Below, piece by piece: positions 56,392-64,000 of a stretch of DNA of 64,000 nt. Every line of letters starts with the position of its first letter. Within the stretch, counting starts at the first letter, position 1. A program made the position numbers and the translations under genes. Origin of the DNA: Acidithiobacillus sp. AMEEHan (GTDB taxonomy: Bacteria > Pseudomonadota > Gammaproteobacteria > Acidithiobacillales > Acidithiobacillaceae); the NCBI RefSeq assembly GCF_030996345.1, contig NZ_CP118747.1, positions 1,796,001 to 1,860,000 of the forward strand, written 5' to 3'. The notes below the pieces were generated by a model, which saw only the letters and a program-made list of their open reading frames with translations, was not told where the DNA came from and searched no databases.

Positions 56392-57002
56392 CTCCAGGAG
56401 GGATTTTCGACGGCATGGACTGCCGCTGCTGCCGCCTCGTCGACATCGGCCTCGCGGCCGGCAATGGTAAGGCGCCCATAGGCACCCACGGCGCGTACGT
56501 CGATGAGGGTGATGTTCGCCGCTTTCTCTGCCTGATTGGCGGCATAAATGACGTAACCCGCCGGCTCGGTCTCGAGGATGAACATGCTCTGCTCGGGCAG
56601 GATCATGGAACCGCGACGGTTTTGGCGATTGATGAGTACGGTGTGGTCCGGCATCATGCCGCGGATGATTTCATTCCAAGTCACCCGACAGACTTTGCGA
56701 TCGCTCTGCTGCGCGCCCATGCGCTGCAATACCACCCGACCTGCCTCGCGAACGTCGCTCTGATCCCGGTGATGCACCACCATGGTCCCAAACTCACGCT
56801 CCACCACCTGCTGCGAGAGGTGCACCCGGGTGGCCTTGAGGGCAATGTCGGTCAGGCGATGCACCGCCATGCCCGGCGAAACCTCGATCCACAACGCCGC
56901 GTCCCCAGGTACCGGCAAAAAGCCCTGGGATACCGAGGCCATATAGGCGGCGAGCTGAGGTTGCAGGGAGTCGATGTAGACGTAGGTGCGTAGGTGGATC
57001 AT
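56388..57002 (-). CDS. csoS1D: Tandem-BMC shell protein CsoS1D
   Basis: 204 residues with two BMC domains (BMC-T pseudohexamer). First: [40 protein letters not shown]; second: [46 protein letters not shown]. Gated large-pore shell protein in other alpha-carboxysomes. The start has only a weak ribosome site. It is on the opposite strand from the main operon and precedes the Nudix gene, so it has its own promoter; TATACT at about 57028-57033 (minus strand) is a possible -10. Confidence 0.93.
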   Translation of the reverse strand: MIHLRTYVYIDSLQPQLAAYMASVSQGFLPVPGDAALWIEVSPGMAVHRLTDIALKATRVHLSQQVVEREFGTMVVHHRDQSDVREAGRVVLQRMGAQQSDRKVCRVTWNEIIRGMMPDHTVLINRQNRRGSMILPEQSMFILETEPAGYVIYAANQAEKAANITLIDVRAVGAYGRLTIAGREADVDEAAAAAVHAVENPSWS

Positions 57003-57266
57003 GGGAAGGACTTTGGCATAGCGTTTGAGTATAAGGGAAACGCGCCCTTGTTTGTAGATATGGCTCCTCGGAAGCTTGCCTCGAGGAAGGCATCACGTCG
57101 GCAACGCGACGCACTGCCGTATTGTGTGCGGCAACTCGCTTCGTTGCAGCGCGGCAAACGCTATGCCAGGAGAAGCTCGATCTTGTGCAGGCCGGCTCTG
57201 GGAGCTTGCCGGAGGCAGGCCGGCCGAGCGCTGGGCTGCACCGGCTCCGGCGTCTAAGCGCGCATC
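57003..57266. other. csoS1D-wrbA intergenic region
   Basis: 264 bases with no supported gene. Must hold the csoS1D promoter and the wrbA end. GC-rich with several inverted repeats, among them GCAAC/GTTGC at 57131-57147 and the larger one listed at 57190-57225. Confidence 0.5.
57190..57225. repeat. Nested inverted repeat downstream of wrbA
   Basis: Outer arms GGCCGGC and GCCGGCC (perfect) enclose an inner TGCC-GGA-GGCA hairpin. Forty bases past the wrbA stop on the minus strand; no T tract on that strand. Could be a terminator without T run, or a REP-like element. Confidence 0.45.
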
Positions 57267-57869
57267 TCAGGAGGGAAAAAGTTTCTGGGTAATCTCCGCT
57301 ACGTGGCGTCCCTGGAATCGGGCAATGGCTAGCTCGTTTGCCGAAGGTCGGCGACTGCCATCGCTTTTGGCCAGAGTGCTGGCCCCGTAGGGAGTGCCGC
57401 CGCTGATTTCCTCCATGTTGCTCAGCTCGGGGCAAGTATAGGGCACCCCGACGACGATCATCCCCTGATGAAAGAGGAAAGGGTGAAAACTGAGGATGGT
57501 GCTTTCCTGGCCGCCATGCTGAGAGGCGGTACTGACAAACACGCTACCAACCTTGCCCACCAGGGCGCCTTGCTGCCAGAGACCGCCGGTGCGGTCGAGG
57601 AAATTCCGCATTTGGCCACTCATGTTGCCAAAACGGGTGGGCGTGCCAAAGAGGATGGCATCGTAGTCCCCCAACTCATGCGGATGCGCCTCCGCTGCCG
57701 TTTGTGCCTTGACGTGCATGGCCGTCTGCTTTTCCGCATCCAAAGTCTCCGGCACGCGCTTGATGATTACCTCCACGCCCGGCACCGAGCGCGCACCTTC
57801 CGCTTCTGCTTCGGCCAACTGTTCTACGTGCCCCCACAGGCTATGATACAGCACCAAAATTTTGCTCAT
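57267..57869 (-). CDS. wrbA: NAD(P)H:quinone oxidoreductase WrbA
   Basis: 200 residues from the ATG at 57869 (GGAGATCGGAG before it). Flavodoxin-like FMN protein reducing quinones by two electrons. Opening [52 protein letters not shown], and C-terminal [11 protein letters not shown]. Twenty bases behind pirin on the same strand, both divergent from the HxlR regulator, so quinone or electrophile stress control is likely. Confidence 0.95.
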   Translation of the reverse strand: MSKILVLYHSLWGHVEQLAEAEAEGARSVPGVEVIIKRVPETLDAEKQTAMHVKAQTAAEAHPHELGDYDAILFGTPTRFGNMSGQMRNFLDRTGGLWQQGALVGKVGSVFVSTASQHGGQESTILSFHPFLFHQGMIVVGVPYTCPELSNMEEISGGTPYGASTLAKSDGSRRPSANELAIARFQGRHVAEITQKLFPS

Positions 57870-57888
57870 CTCCGATCTCCTCTTTCCG

Positions 57889-58743
57889 TTATGCCAGTCG
57901 TCCGGCACGGTAGTCTGCAACCGCTTGCTCTATCTGTTCCTCGGTATTCATCACGAAAGGCCCATATTGGGCAATGGGTTCCCCCAAGGGTCGCCCCGCG
58001 ACCAGCAAGGCCCGACTGGCGGTCGACGCGGACAGCGCAACGCCAGTTCCAACATCGTCCAGAATGGCCAAGTGCTGCACCGGGACTTTCTGCGCGCCGA
58101 TCTGAATTTCTCCCTCATAGGGCACGACAAAGGCATGGTGAGCAGCGGGCAGTTCCTGCCAGAAAGTGGTGCCCTGGGATAGTGCCAGGTCGATGATCAG
58201 GGGTTGCGTCTGCGCCCGTTGCACTGCACCTTGTACGCCATGACTACTGCCGGCAATGACGGTCCAGCGGTTGCCTTGGGCATCTGCGCCGCGCGGCAGA
58301 TCTGCGTCCTGAAAATCCTGATACCAAGGTGGGCAGAGTTTGTCTGCGGCAGGCAGATTCAGCCAGAGCTGAAAGCCGGCCATCCGTCCCTCGGCTTGCT
58401 GCGGAATTTCGGAGTGAATCACTCCTTTGCCTGCCGTCATCCACTGCACCCCGCCACTTTCAAGCAGGCCCTCGTGTCCAGCGCTGTCGCGGTGCAGCAT
58501 ACGGCCAGCCAGCATATAAGTGATGGTCTCGAAGCCGCGGTGTGGGTGGTCGGGAAACCCCGCGATATAGTCGTCTGGCTGATCGCTGCCAAAGGCATCG
58601 AGCATGAGGAACGGGTCGAGCCGCTTTTGCAACGAACGCTCGAAGAGACGGGTGAGTTTGACCCCGGCGCCGTCGCTGGTGACGCGGCCCGCGATGATAT
58701 TCTCGACGCCTCGGCTTTGGACAGAAGACTGGGAAGTGCTCAT
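57889..58743 (-). CDS. Pirin-family bicupin
   Basis: 284 residues. Metal-binding His of the N-terminal cupin in [14 protein letters not shown] and a further His/Glu in [23 protein letters not shown] is the family core. Some pirins have quercetin dioxygenase activity; others sense redox state. First gene of pirin-wrbA; AGGAGA-type site before the ATG. Confidence 0.92.
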   Translation of the reverse strand: MSTSQSSVQSRGVENIIAGRVTSDGAGVKLTRLFERSLQKRLDPFLMLDAFGSDQPDDYIAGFPDHPHRGFETITYMLAGRMLHRDSAGHEGLLESGGVQWMTAGKGVIHSEIPQQAEGRMAGFQLWLNLPAADKLCPPWYQDFQDADLPRGADAQGNRWTVIAGSSHGVQGAVQRAQTQPLIIDLALSQGTTFWQELPAAHHAFVVPYEGEIQIGAQKVPVQHLAILDDVGTGVALSASTASRALLVAGRPLGEPIAQYGPFVMNTEEQIEQAVADYRAGRLA

Positions 58744-58816
58744 GGTGTCGTCTCCTTGCGCAGTTTTGCGCGTAGTACCGTCTTTGCATAATATGGTGCC
58801 AGGTGTTTTTGTAAAG

Positions 58817-58836
58817 TAGGTACTGATTAGTAACTA
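58817..58836. promoter_or_regulatory. Operator-like inverted repeat in the pirin-hxlR gap
   Basis: TAGGTACT-GATT-AGTAACTA, seven of eight arm positions complementary, ending on the first base of the regulator's ATG. The TACT/AGTA core recalls operators of HxlR/YodB-type repressors. Likely autoregulation and control of pirin-wrbA. Confidence 0.6.
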
Positions 58837-59180
58837 TGAGAAAGACCATCCAGGAAAGTTCCTGCCCTATGGACAGCCTGTTGCGCCTCCTCATGGGGCC
58901 ATGGACTACCTACATTCTCTGGACCCTGCGCAATCAGGGGCCGCTGCGTTTTGGCGCCTTGCAACGTGCCGTAGGCAGGATTTCTGCGCGTATGCTGACC
59001 GAGCGTCTGCGCTTGCTGGAGGAAGCGGGGATCATCTACCGCGACTATCGTCCCACCGTTCCACCCGAGGTCCGCTATGGTCTGACAGAACGCGGCCGGG
59101 AACTGGGAGTGGTATTGGACGGACTCGACGTCCTCGCGCGGAAGTGGGCCACTGAGGGTTTTTCCGTCATGTCCCGATAA
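58836..59180 (+). CDS. HxlR-family winged-helix regulator
   Basis: 114 residues. HxlR marks: SCPMDSLLRLLMGPWTTYIL (Cys9 before the first helix, where redox-sensing YodB/HypR-type members carry their Cys), LRFGALQRAVGRISARMLTERLRLLEE and VRYGLTERGREL. Divergent from pirin-wrbA with an inverted repeat in the gap. The single Cys suggests quinone or disulfide-stress sensing, which fits the WrbA/pirin neighbours; inferred only. Confidence 0.9.
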   Translation: MRKTIQESSCPMDSLLRLLMGPWTTYILWTLRNQGPLRFGALQRAVGRISARMLTERLRLLEEAGIIYRDYRPTVPPEVRYGLTERGRELGVVLDGLDVLARKWATEGFSVMSR

Positions 59181-59245
59181 ACTCCTCTTGCGAGGGGGGC
59201 GGGTAGTCGATACCCTGCTCGATGATTTCTGCGAGGGGTGAGGGC

Positions 59246-59914
59246 ATGGCAGCGTTGATTTTTGATACGGAAACCACGGGGCGCAACGCGCCGCAACTGA
59301 TCGAGGCAGCGTGGTTGCGGGTGAGTGATCTGCGTACCCTGGAGGTGGAAGAGCAATTTGTGCAACGCTACCGTCCGGATAAGAAAATCGAGCTGGGTGC
59401 CATTGCGGTGCATCACATCCTCGATGAGGATCTGGCCGATTGCCCGCCGGCAAGTACTTTCCAGTTGCCTGCAGATATCGAGTACCTAGTGGGGCACAGT
59501 ATCGATTTTGACTGGGAGGTGGCGGGCAGGCCCGAGGTGAAACGTATCTGCACCTATGCCATGAGCCGCCGGCTGTGGCCGGAAATCGACAGCTTTTCGC
59601 AGTCGGCGTTGCTATATCACTTCAGCAAGGACCGGAACAAGACCCGGGAAAATCTGAAAAATGCCCATTCTGCTCTGGCCGACGTAAAGTTTTGTCGGGT
59701 CATCCTCAACCGGATCGTACTGACGGTGCGGCCAGCCAGTTGGGAGGCGTTGTGGGAGTTCAGTGAGCGCGCCCGCATTCCCGAGACCATGCCCTTTGGC
59801 AAACACAAGGGCGTCAAAATTTGCGATTTGCCAGATGATTATCGGCGTTGGGCATTGAATAACCTCACCGATATGGACTCATACCTGCGCAAGGCCCTGG
59901 AGGGGGCGGCCTAG
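59246..59914 (+). CDS. DnaQ-type 3'-5' exonuclease with DUF3820 tail
   Basis: 222 residues from the ATG at 59246 (GAGGGGTGAGGG upstream). DEDD-fold: Exo I FDTETTG (Asp and Glu), Exo II in HSIDFDW, Exo III with NAHSALADVKFC (DEDDh His/Asp). The C-terminal MPFGKHKGVKICDLPDDYRR is the DUF3820/ExoX-like cap. Similar to exodeoxyribonuclease X; probably single-strand DNA trimming in repair. Followed 33 bases later by the antiporter. Confidence 0.88.
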   Translation: MAALIFDTETTGRNAPQLIEAAWLRVSDLRTLEVEEQFVQRYRPDKKIELGAIAVHHILDEDLADCPPASTFQLPADIEYLVGHSIDFDWEVAGRPEVKRICTYAMSRRLWPEIDSFSQSALLYHFSKDRNKTRENLKNAHSALADVKFCRVILNRIVLTVRPASWEALWEFSERARIPETMPFGKHKGVKICDLPDDYRRWALNNLTDMDSYLRKALEGAA

Positions 59915-59947
59915 TCTCACTTGCTTCTCTCTGCCACAGGGGCTTCC

Positions 59948-61561
59948 GTGATACCCGAGAGTGCACTGCTTCTGCTCTTTGTGGCCGCCTCTTTGCTGGC
60001 GGTGATCGCCAATCGGTTGCGTCTACCCTATACCGTTGCTCTGGTATTGGGTGGCCTGCTGTTGGGAAGCCTGCATCTGTTTCAGACCCCGGTGCTGACG
60101 CATGATCTAGTGTTCAGCATTTTTCTGCCGGGACTGATCTTTGAGTCAGCCTACCACCTGTCTGCAAGTACGCTCTGGCGGGATCGCCTGGCGATTTTCG
60201 GCTTGGCCGTCCCTGGCGTTTTTCTGTCGATGATCGTTACTGCCTATGTATTTTTGGGGGTGTATCCCTACCTTCCCCATTTGGCCGGCGTCAGTCTGAG
60301 TCTGGGCGTGGCGCTGGTCTTCGGCGCTGCGGTCGCGGCTACCGATCCGATTTCGGTGGTTTCCATTTTCCGGCAGTTGGGGGCGCCTGCGCGGCTGACC
60401 TTTTTGATCGAAAGTGAAAGTCTGCTCAATGACGGTACGGCCATCGTCTTCTTTACGCTCTTTCTGGGGATCGCACTAGGTAAAAGCGTCAGTCTGCCTG
60501 CGTTGGGACTGGAATTTGTGTCCATGGTCGGTGGTGGGGCCGCGCTGGGCCTAGTGATCGGCTGGCTGAGTTCAGAAGTCATCAAGCGGGTAAACGATGG
60601 AATGGTAGAGATCACCATCACCATCCTGGCGGCCTATGGTAGCTTCTTGCTGGCTAGCCAACTGGATTTTTCTGGTGTCATCGCTACCGTGGTGGCGGGT
60701 CTGCTCTGTGGTAATTATGCCGCCCAGCGAGGCATGAGCGCCTCGGTGCGCATGGCGGTAGATACCTTTTGGGAATATCTCGGTTTTGTCCTCAATTCGT
60801 TGATCTTTTTGTTGGTAGGCCTGACCATCCATCTGGGGGATCTGCTGAAGATCTGGGCGCTGGTTCTCGCTGCGTATTTGGCAGTCACGGTGGCGCGTGC
60901 TGTGGTCGTTTATGGTACGGGCGCCATTCTCCGACCCACCCGCGCGCGGATTCCTTTCAACTGGAATTTCATCCTGCTCTGGGGCGGAATTCGTGGGGCG
61001 CTGTCCATGGTCCTGGCGCTTAGCTTGCCGATGGATTTCCCCTCCCGTGATCTACTCGTCAATCTGGTTTTTGGCGTGGTTTTGCTGACGATTCTGGTGC
61101 AGGGACTGAGTATCTCGCCTTTGGGACGCCTCTTTGGCGTTCTCGCGGGCAAGAACGACAATGAAAACTTCGAGAGAAACCGCTTGCGTTTGGCTCTCGC
61201 CGAGCACGACCTCAACGAGCTGAAAACGCTGGAACAGCAGGCTGTGCGCGACCCGAAGGTGCTGCAGCTGTTACGACAGCAATTTTCTCAAGAGCGCGCG
61301 CAGATACAGGCGACACTGGCTCAGGAAGAGGTCGATAATGAGTGGATTCGTCAGCGCGACTACGTTCGTCTGTATCGACGCCTGTTACTGCAACGCAAGC
61401 AGAAAATTCTCGATGCGCGCCAGGAGGGATTATTGAATGCAACGGGCGTAGAAGATTTGCTTGCCGATGTCGATGCACAACTGCTGGAACTGGAATCGGC
61501 GCCGGCCAAGGCTTTTCAGCGGGCGAGCGAGGACGCTCAGGAACTTCCGCTAAAAGAGTGA
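59948..61561 (+). CDS. CPA1-family cation/proton antiporter
   Basis: 537 residues from a GTG at 59948 with AGGGG five bases upstream. Twelve or so helices; conserved ATDPISVVSIFRQLGAP and ESESLLNDGTAIVFF (the ND pair of CPA1 transport site), WGGIRGALSMVLALSLP. The C-terminal ~130 residues are a soluble charged coiled coil (LRLALAEHDLNELKTLEQQA). pH homeostasis is the likely role, important for an acidophile. Confidence 0.92.
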   Translation: MIPESALLLLFVAASLLAVIANRLRLPYTVALVLGGLLLGSLHLFQTPVLTHDLVFSIFLPGLIFESAYHLSASTLWRDRLAIFGLAVPGVFLSMIVTAYVFLGVYPYLPHLAGVSLSLGVALVFGAAVAATDPISVVSIFRQLGAPARLTFLIESESLLNDGTAIVFFTLFLGIALGKSVSLPALGLEFVSMVGGGAALGLVIGWLSSEVIKRVNDGMVEITITILAAYGSFLLASQLDFSGVIATVVAGLLCGNYAAQRGMSASVRMAVDTFWEYLGFVLNSLIFLLVGLTIHLGDLLKIWALVLAAYLAVTVARAVVVYGTGAILRPTRARIPFNWNFILLWGGIRGALSMVLALSLPMDFPSRDLLVNLVFGVVLLTILVQGLSISPLGRLFGVLAGKNDNENFERNRLRLALAEHDLNELKTLEQQAVRDPKVLQLLRQQFSQERAQIQATLAQEEVDNEWIRQRDYVRLYRRLLLQRKQKILDARQEGLLNATGVEDLLADVDAQLLELESAPAKAFQRASEDAQELPLKE

Positions 61562-61646
61562 GAAACCTTTGCGTCGGCCTCTTCCAAGGATTCCCAGCCG
61601 ACCCCTCTGCTGGAGTTTCACAGGTTGGCAGGCAGACACTCGCTCT

Positions 61647-61907
61647 TCAGTTTGCAGAAGTCCGCTGATCGATGAAGTGACTTTTGAGAATATGAAAAAA
61701 GCGTCGGTACTTGCGCAGCTCGCGGTCGAGAATGAGAACCTGGTCCATGATTTCGTCGGGATGGGCATGATCGATGCTACCGAGAAGTTCTCGCAGCTTC
61801 TCCTGCACCAGATCCTGTTTTTCTTCTAATGCTTCGAGTGCCTGCTGTAAATCCGTGGGCGGCGTTGCAGCCGGCCTGATGGCGGCCGGATGTTGTTTGA
61901 TATTCAT
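61647..61907 (-). CDS. Small charged helical protein of unknown function
   Basis: 86 residues. N-terminal 20 residues low complexity (AAIRPAATPPT), then a long helix LQQALEALEEKQDLVQEKLREL likely to form a coiled coil, then a second helix with HPDEIMDQVLILDRELRKYR. No signal peptide or membrane segment. Lies 48 bases behind cydB on the same strand, so could share its transcript. Not recognised. Confidence 0.6.
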   Translation of the reverse strand: MNIKQHPAAIRPAATPPTDLQQALEALEEKQDLVQEKLRELLGSIDHAHPDEIMDQVLILDRELRKYRRFFHILKSHFIDQRTSAN

Positions 61908-61955
61908 CTGTTTGCTCCAGAGTAAATGGGCCCCGGACGCCGGGGCCCGGACAGA

Positions 61956-63041
61956 TCAGTGGGCCGAGTACATGGCCTTTTTGGTGTAACGACCGCGGAA
62001 TACCCAGATCTGATACCAGTTGTACATGATCATGATCGGCACGAATCCAGTCATGAACAGGGTAAAGACCGCCAGAGAATCGGCGGGATTTGCTGCGGCT
62101 TGCACGGTCCAAGTGTTGGGTACGACGTAGGGAAACATGGTCGCCCACATAGCAAACCACATCAGCGCGACGACACCTTCACCCCAGAGCAGGGCGGCGA
62201 AGTCGTGTTGATTCGAGTGCGCCACCATCGACTTGTAGGCGAAGCCAAGAATAACGACAATCCAGACCAGCCAGATCCACCAATTGGCACCTGTCCACTT
62301 CGCAGCCGCCCATGGGAAAATTGCATAGGACCAGATCAAGGTAACGACAATCGCCGCTAACGCGATCATCGAAAAAGCGTTGGTCCACTTCTTTGCACGC
62401 TCATGAATCACATCTCCCGGAACAAAGCGGGCGCAGAGGTACAGGCCACCCGCAAGGCTTGCGGCGATCACCGCACCAATGCCGGTCCAGATGCTAAACG
62501 GAGACAGAAAGGTGAATGCAGCGCCGGAGTAGTGTGGCACCACATTGAAAAGAAGAGCATGTGCGCCTGTCACCCCCTCTGCGGCAATGTGATGCGACAT
62601 AGGGAATCCCTGCAGTGCTGCACCGAGGGCAATGCCTGCACCAAATGGTGCAAAGAGACTGCCTAGGGCAAACATCCAACCCCAAAAGCGCTTCGAGCCA
62701 ATCGCATGCACGTGAAACTCAAAGGCCACGGCGCGCGAAATGATACCCCAGAGCGCGATCATCAGCGGAATCATTAGGTAATTGAATGCAGACCCATAGA
62801 CTAGCGGAAAGGCGCCAAACAGGATGCCACCAGCCACCACCAGCCAAGTTTCATTACCATCCCAGAAACCAGCCATGGACGCCATGATGGCGCCGCGCTC
62901 TTCTTCGTCTTTGGAGAATAGCGCAAAGATTCCAGCCCCCAAATCGAAGCCATCGAGGCCGACGTAGAGTAAAAACATCAAACACAAAACGAGCCACCAC
63001 CAGGTAGATAAGGAGCTCGCAATTCTGGCGATATCAAACAT
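61956..63041 (-). CDS. cydB: Cytochrome bd-type quinol oxidase subunit II
   Basis: 361 residues, eight or nine helices. Conserved YVGLDGFDLGAGIF, FWDGNETWLVVAGG, FRVFR-region replaced by GYTFLSPFS type loop; end IMIMYNWYQIWVFRGRY. Binds the oxidase with CydA and reduces oxygen from quinol without pumping protons. 68 bases after cydA. The lack of a following CydX-size hydrophobic gene is noted. Confidence 0.95.
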   Translation of the reverse strand: MFDIARIASSLSTWWWLVLCLMFLLYVGLDGFDLGAGIFALFSKDEEERGAIMASMAGFWDGNETWLVVAGGILFGAFPLVYGSAFNYLMIPLMIALWGIISRAVAFEFHVHAIGSKRFWGWMFALGSLFAPFGAGIALGAALQGFPMSHHIAAEGVTGAHALLFNVVPHYSGAAFTFLSPFSIWTGIGAVIAASLAGGLYLCARFVPGDVIHERAKKWTNAFSMIALAAIVVTLIWSYAIFPWAAAKWTGANWWIWLVWIVVILGFAYKSMVAHSNQHDFAALLWGEGVVALMWFAMWATMFPYVVPNTWTVQAAANPADSLAVFTLFMTGFVPIMIMYNWYQIWVFRGRYTKKAMYSAH

Positions 63042-63109
63042 TTTTTACTTCTCCAATCTTGTGAAGGGCAGCGTTTCCGCCGCCCTATTGCTATCGCGAC
63101 AGGATAGCC

Positions 63110-64000
63110 TTACCGAGACTTCTCCAGTGCGGGCTTACTGGCAAAGGTAGGTTTGGCAAAGCCACCCCCGGCATGACCCTCATCACTGGAATCCTCTTCG
63201 CTGTGATGGAAGAGCGTATCGGAGTGCGGGATGTTGTCCACACCCTTGGCAATGACACGACTGAAGAAGTACCAGGCGCCGGACCAAACCATCAGTTCGA
63301 AGGCGATGTAGCCGACGAACCAGAAGATTTCCTGGCCAACGGTCATATGGCTAACGCCCTGATAGGTCCGCATAAGGTCGTAGACGACCCAAGGCTGACG
63401 ACCGATCTCTCGAGTCCACCAGCCGCACCAAATGGCGAGGTAGGGAAGGAATCCAGAGAAAACTACAGCGCGCAGGAACCAGGGGTGCTTACGCAATGCC
63501 TGAGCATTGAGCTGCCCACGCAAGCGCAGCCAATTCCCCCAGAGAGCGACGAAGAAGAGGAAGAAACCAATCGCCACCATCACGCGGAAGGCATAGAACG
63601 GCACCCAAACATCGGGACGATCCTTGGCCGGGAAACTATCCATGCCCGTCACCTTACCATTTAGGGTGTGAGTTTCGAGCAGGCTTAGGACGTGTGGAAT
63701 AGTAATGGCGAAACTGTTGCCATCATTCTTGGCGTTGGGAAAGGCGATTAGATGCCAGCCCGTATTCACCTTACCGTCCGGCAGATAGGTATGGTAGTGC
63801 CCTTCCATAGCCGCCAGGGAGGTGGGTTGCGTCATTGCCACATCGCGACCCAAGGTGTCGCCAATGTAGATCTGAATGGGCGTAACGATGAGCAGTGCCA
63901 GAAGCGTTGGCTTGAGAAGCTTGGTAAAAAGATCCGCATTGCGGTTTTTGAGAATGAACCAAGCACTCACGCTGGCAAAGACGAACAGCGCCAGCTCCAC
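63110..64000 (-). CDS. cydA: Cytochrome bd-type quinol oxidase subunit I (5' end outside window)
   Basis: 296 C-terminal residues; the start lies beyond base 64000. Visible: WFILKNR helix, MAAMEGHYHTY (GRQ/heme b595 Glu region), CGWWTREIGRQPWVVYDLMR (conserved GRQPW) and the final helices. The C-terminal tail is polar with His (HHSEEDSSDEGHAGG). Heme b558 ligands are in part outside the window. Whether it is the cyanide-insensitive short Q-loop type cannot be fully judged here. Confidence 0.95.
   Translation of the reverse strand: MELALFVFASVSAWFILKNRNADLFTKLLKPTLLALLIVTPIQIYIGDTLGRDVAMTQPTSLAAMEGHYHTYLPDGKVNTGWHLIAFPNAKNDGNSFAITIPHVLSLLETHTLNGKVTGMDSFPAKDRPDVWVPFYAFRVMVAIGFFLFFVALWGNWLRLRGQLNAQALRKHPWFLRAVVFSGFLPYLAIWCGWWTREIGRQPWVVYDLMRTYQGVSHMTVGQEIFWFVGYIAFELMVWSGAWYFFSRVIAKGVDNIPHSDTLFHHSEEDSSDEGHAGGGFAKPTFASKPALEKSR

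Overview
The window (about 60% GC by eye) looks like the chromosome of an acidophilic, sulfur- or iron-oxidising chemolithoautotroph of the Acidithiobacillus type. The basis is a form IA RuBisCO with a complete alpha-carboxysome/DAB inorganic-carbon cluster, gene orders of the beta/gamma-proteobacterial kind (pilMNOPQ-aroKB, ilvBHC-psd-pssA), aerobic ubiquinone genes, a cytochrome bd-type oxidase, and duplicated iron-handling genes. Species cannot be fixed from the sequence alone. The window opens inside gatA and closes inside cydA. No rRNA, tRNA, CRISPR array or intact insertion sequence was seen.

Layout. 1-15 kb is housekeeping: gatAB; an exported SCP2-like protein; then on the minus strand a long run pilM-N-O-P-Q-aroK-aroB-thyX-dgt; and divergently tadA-yjbQ-unknown-mutS2-like, each joined by ATGA overlaps. 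15-20 kb holds branched-chain amino acid synthesis (ilvBHC) followed by phosphatidylethanolamine synthesis (psd-pssA). 20-26.7 kb holds comM, ubiK and two ubiquinone hydroxylases, a DsrE-like protein, a 2-Cys peroxiredoxin, and two paralogous membrane proteins each made of two DUF202-like halves. 26.7-32 kb is an iron region: a short operon of FeoC-like and FeoA-like genes behind a Fur-like site, bfd-bfr, a mazEF pair, and feoABC behind a near-perfect Fur box. 32-36 kb holds a small EexN-like protein, an OprB-type porin with a DUF1826 gene behind a perfect palindrome, dusA and a HAD phosphatase.

36.4-57 kb is the carbon-concentrating cluster. CbbR is divergent from cbbL-cbbS-csoS2-csoSCA-csoS4A-csoS4B-three csoS1 genes-ferritin-like-acRAF-mcdA-mcdB-cbbO-dabB-small membrane protein-dabA-PII-like-cbbQ. 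On the opposite strand at the end lies a csoS1D-Nudix pair. Together these encode bicarbonate accumulation (DabAB with its PII-like neighbour), RuBisCO folding and activation (acRAF, CbbQ/CbbO), shell and cargo assembly (CsoS1, CsoS4, CsoS2, CsoSCA), and positioning in the cell (McdAB). Hairpins sit between several of the genes and probably set transcript ratios. The csoS2 5' end is frameshifted in this sequence. The cluster is bounded by a wrbA 3' remnant on one side and a complete wrbA in inverted orientation on the other.

57-64 kb holds wrbA-pirin divergent from a HxlR regulator with an operator-like inverted repeat over its start codon, a DnaQ-type exonuclease, a CPA1-type cation/proton antiporter, a small coiled-coil protein, and cydB-cydA.
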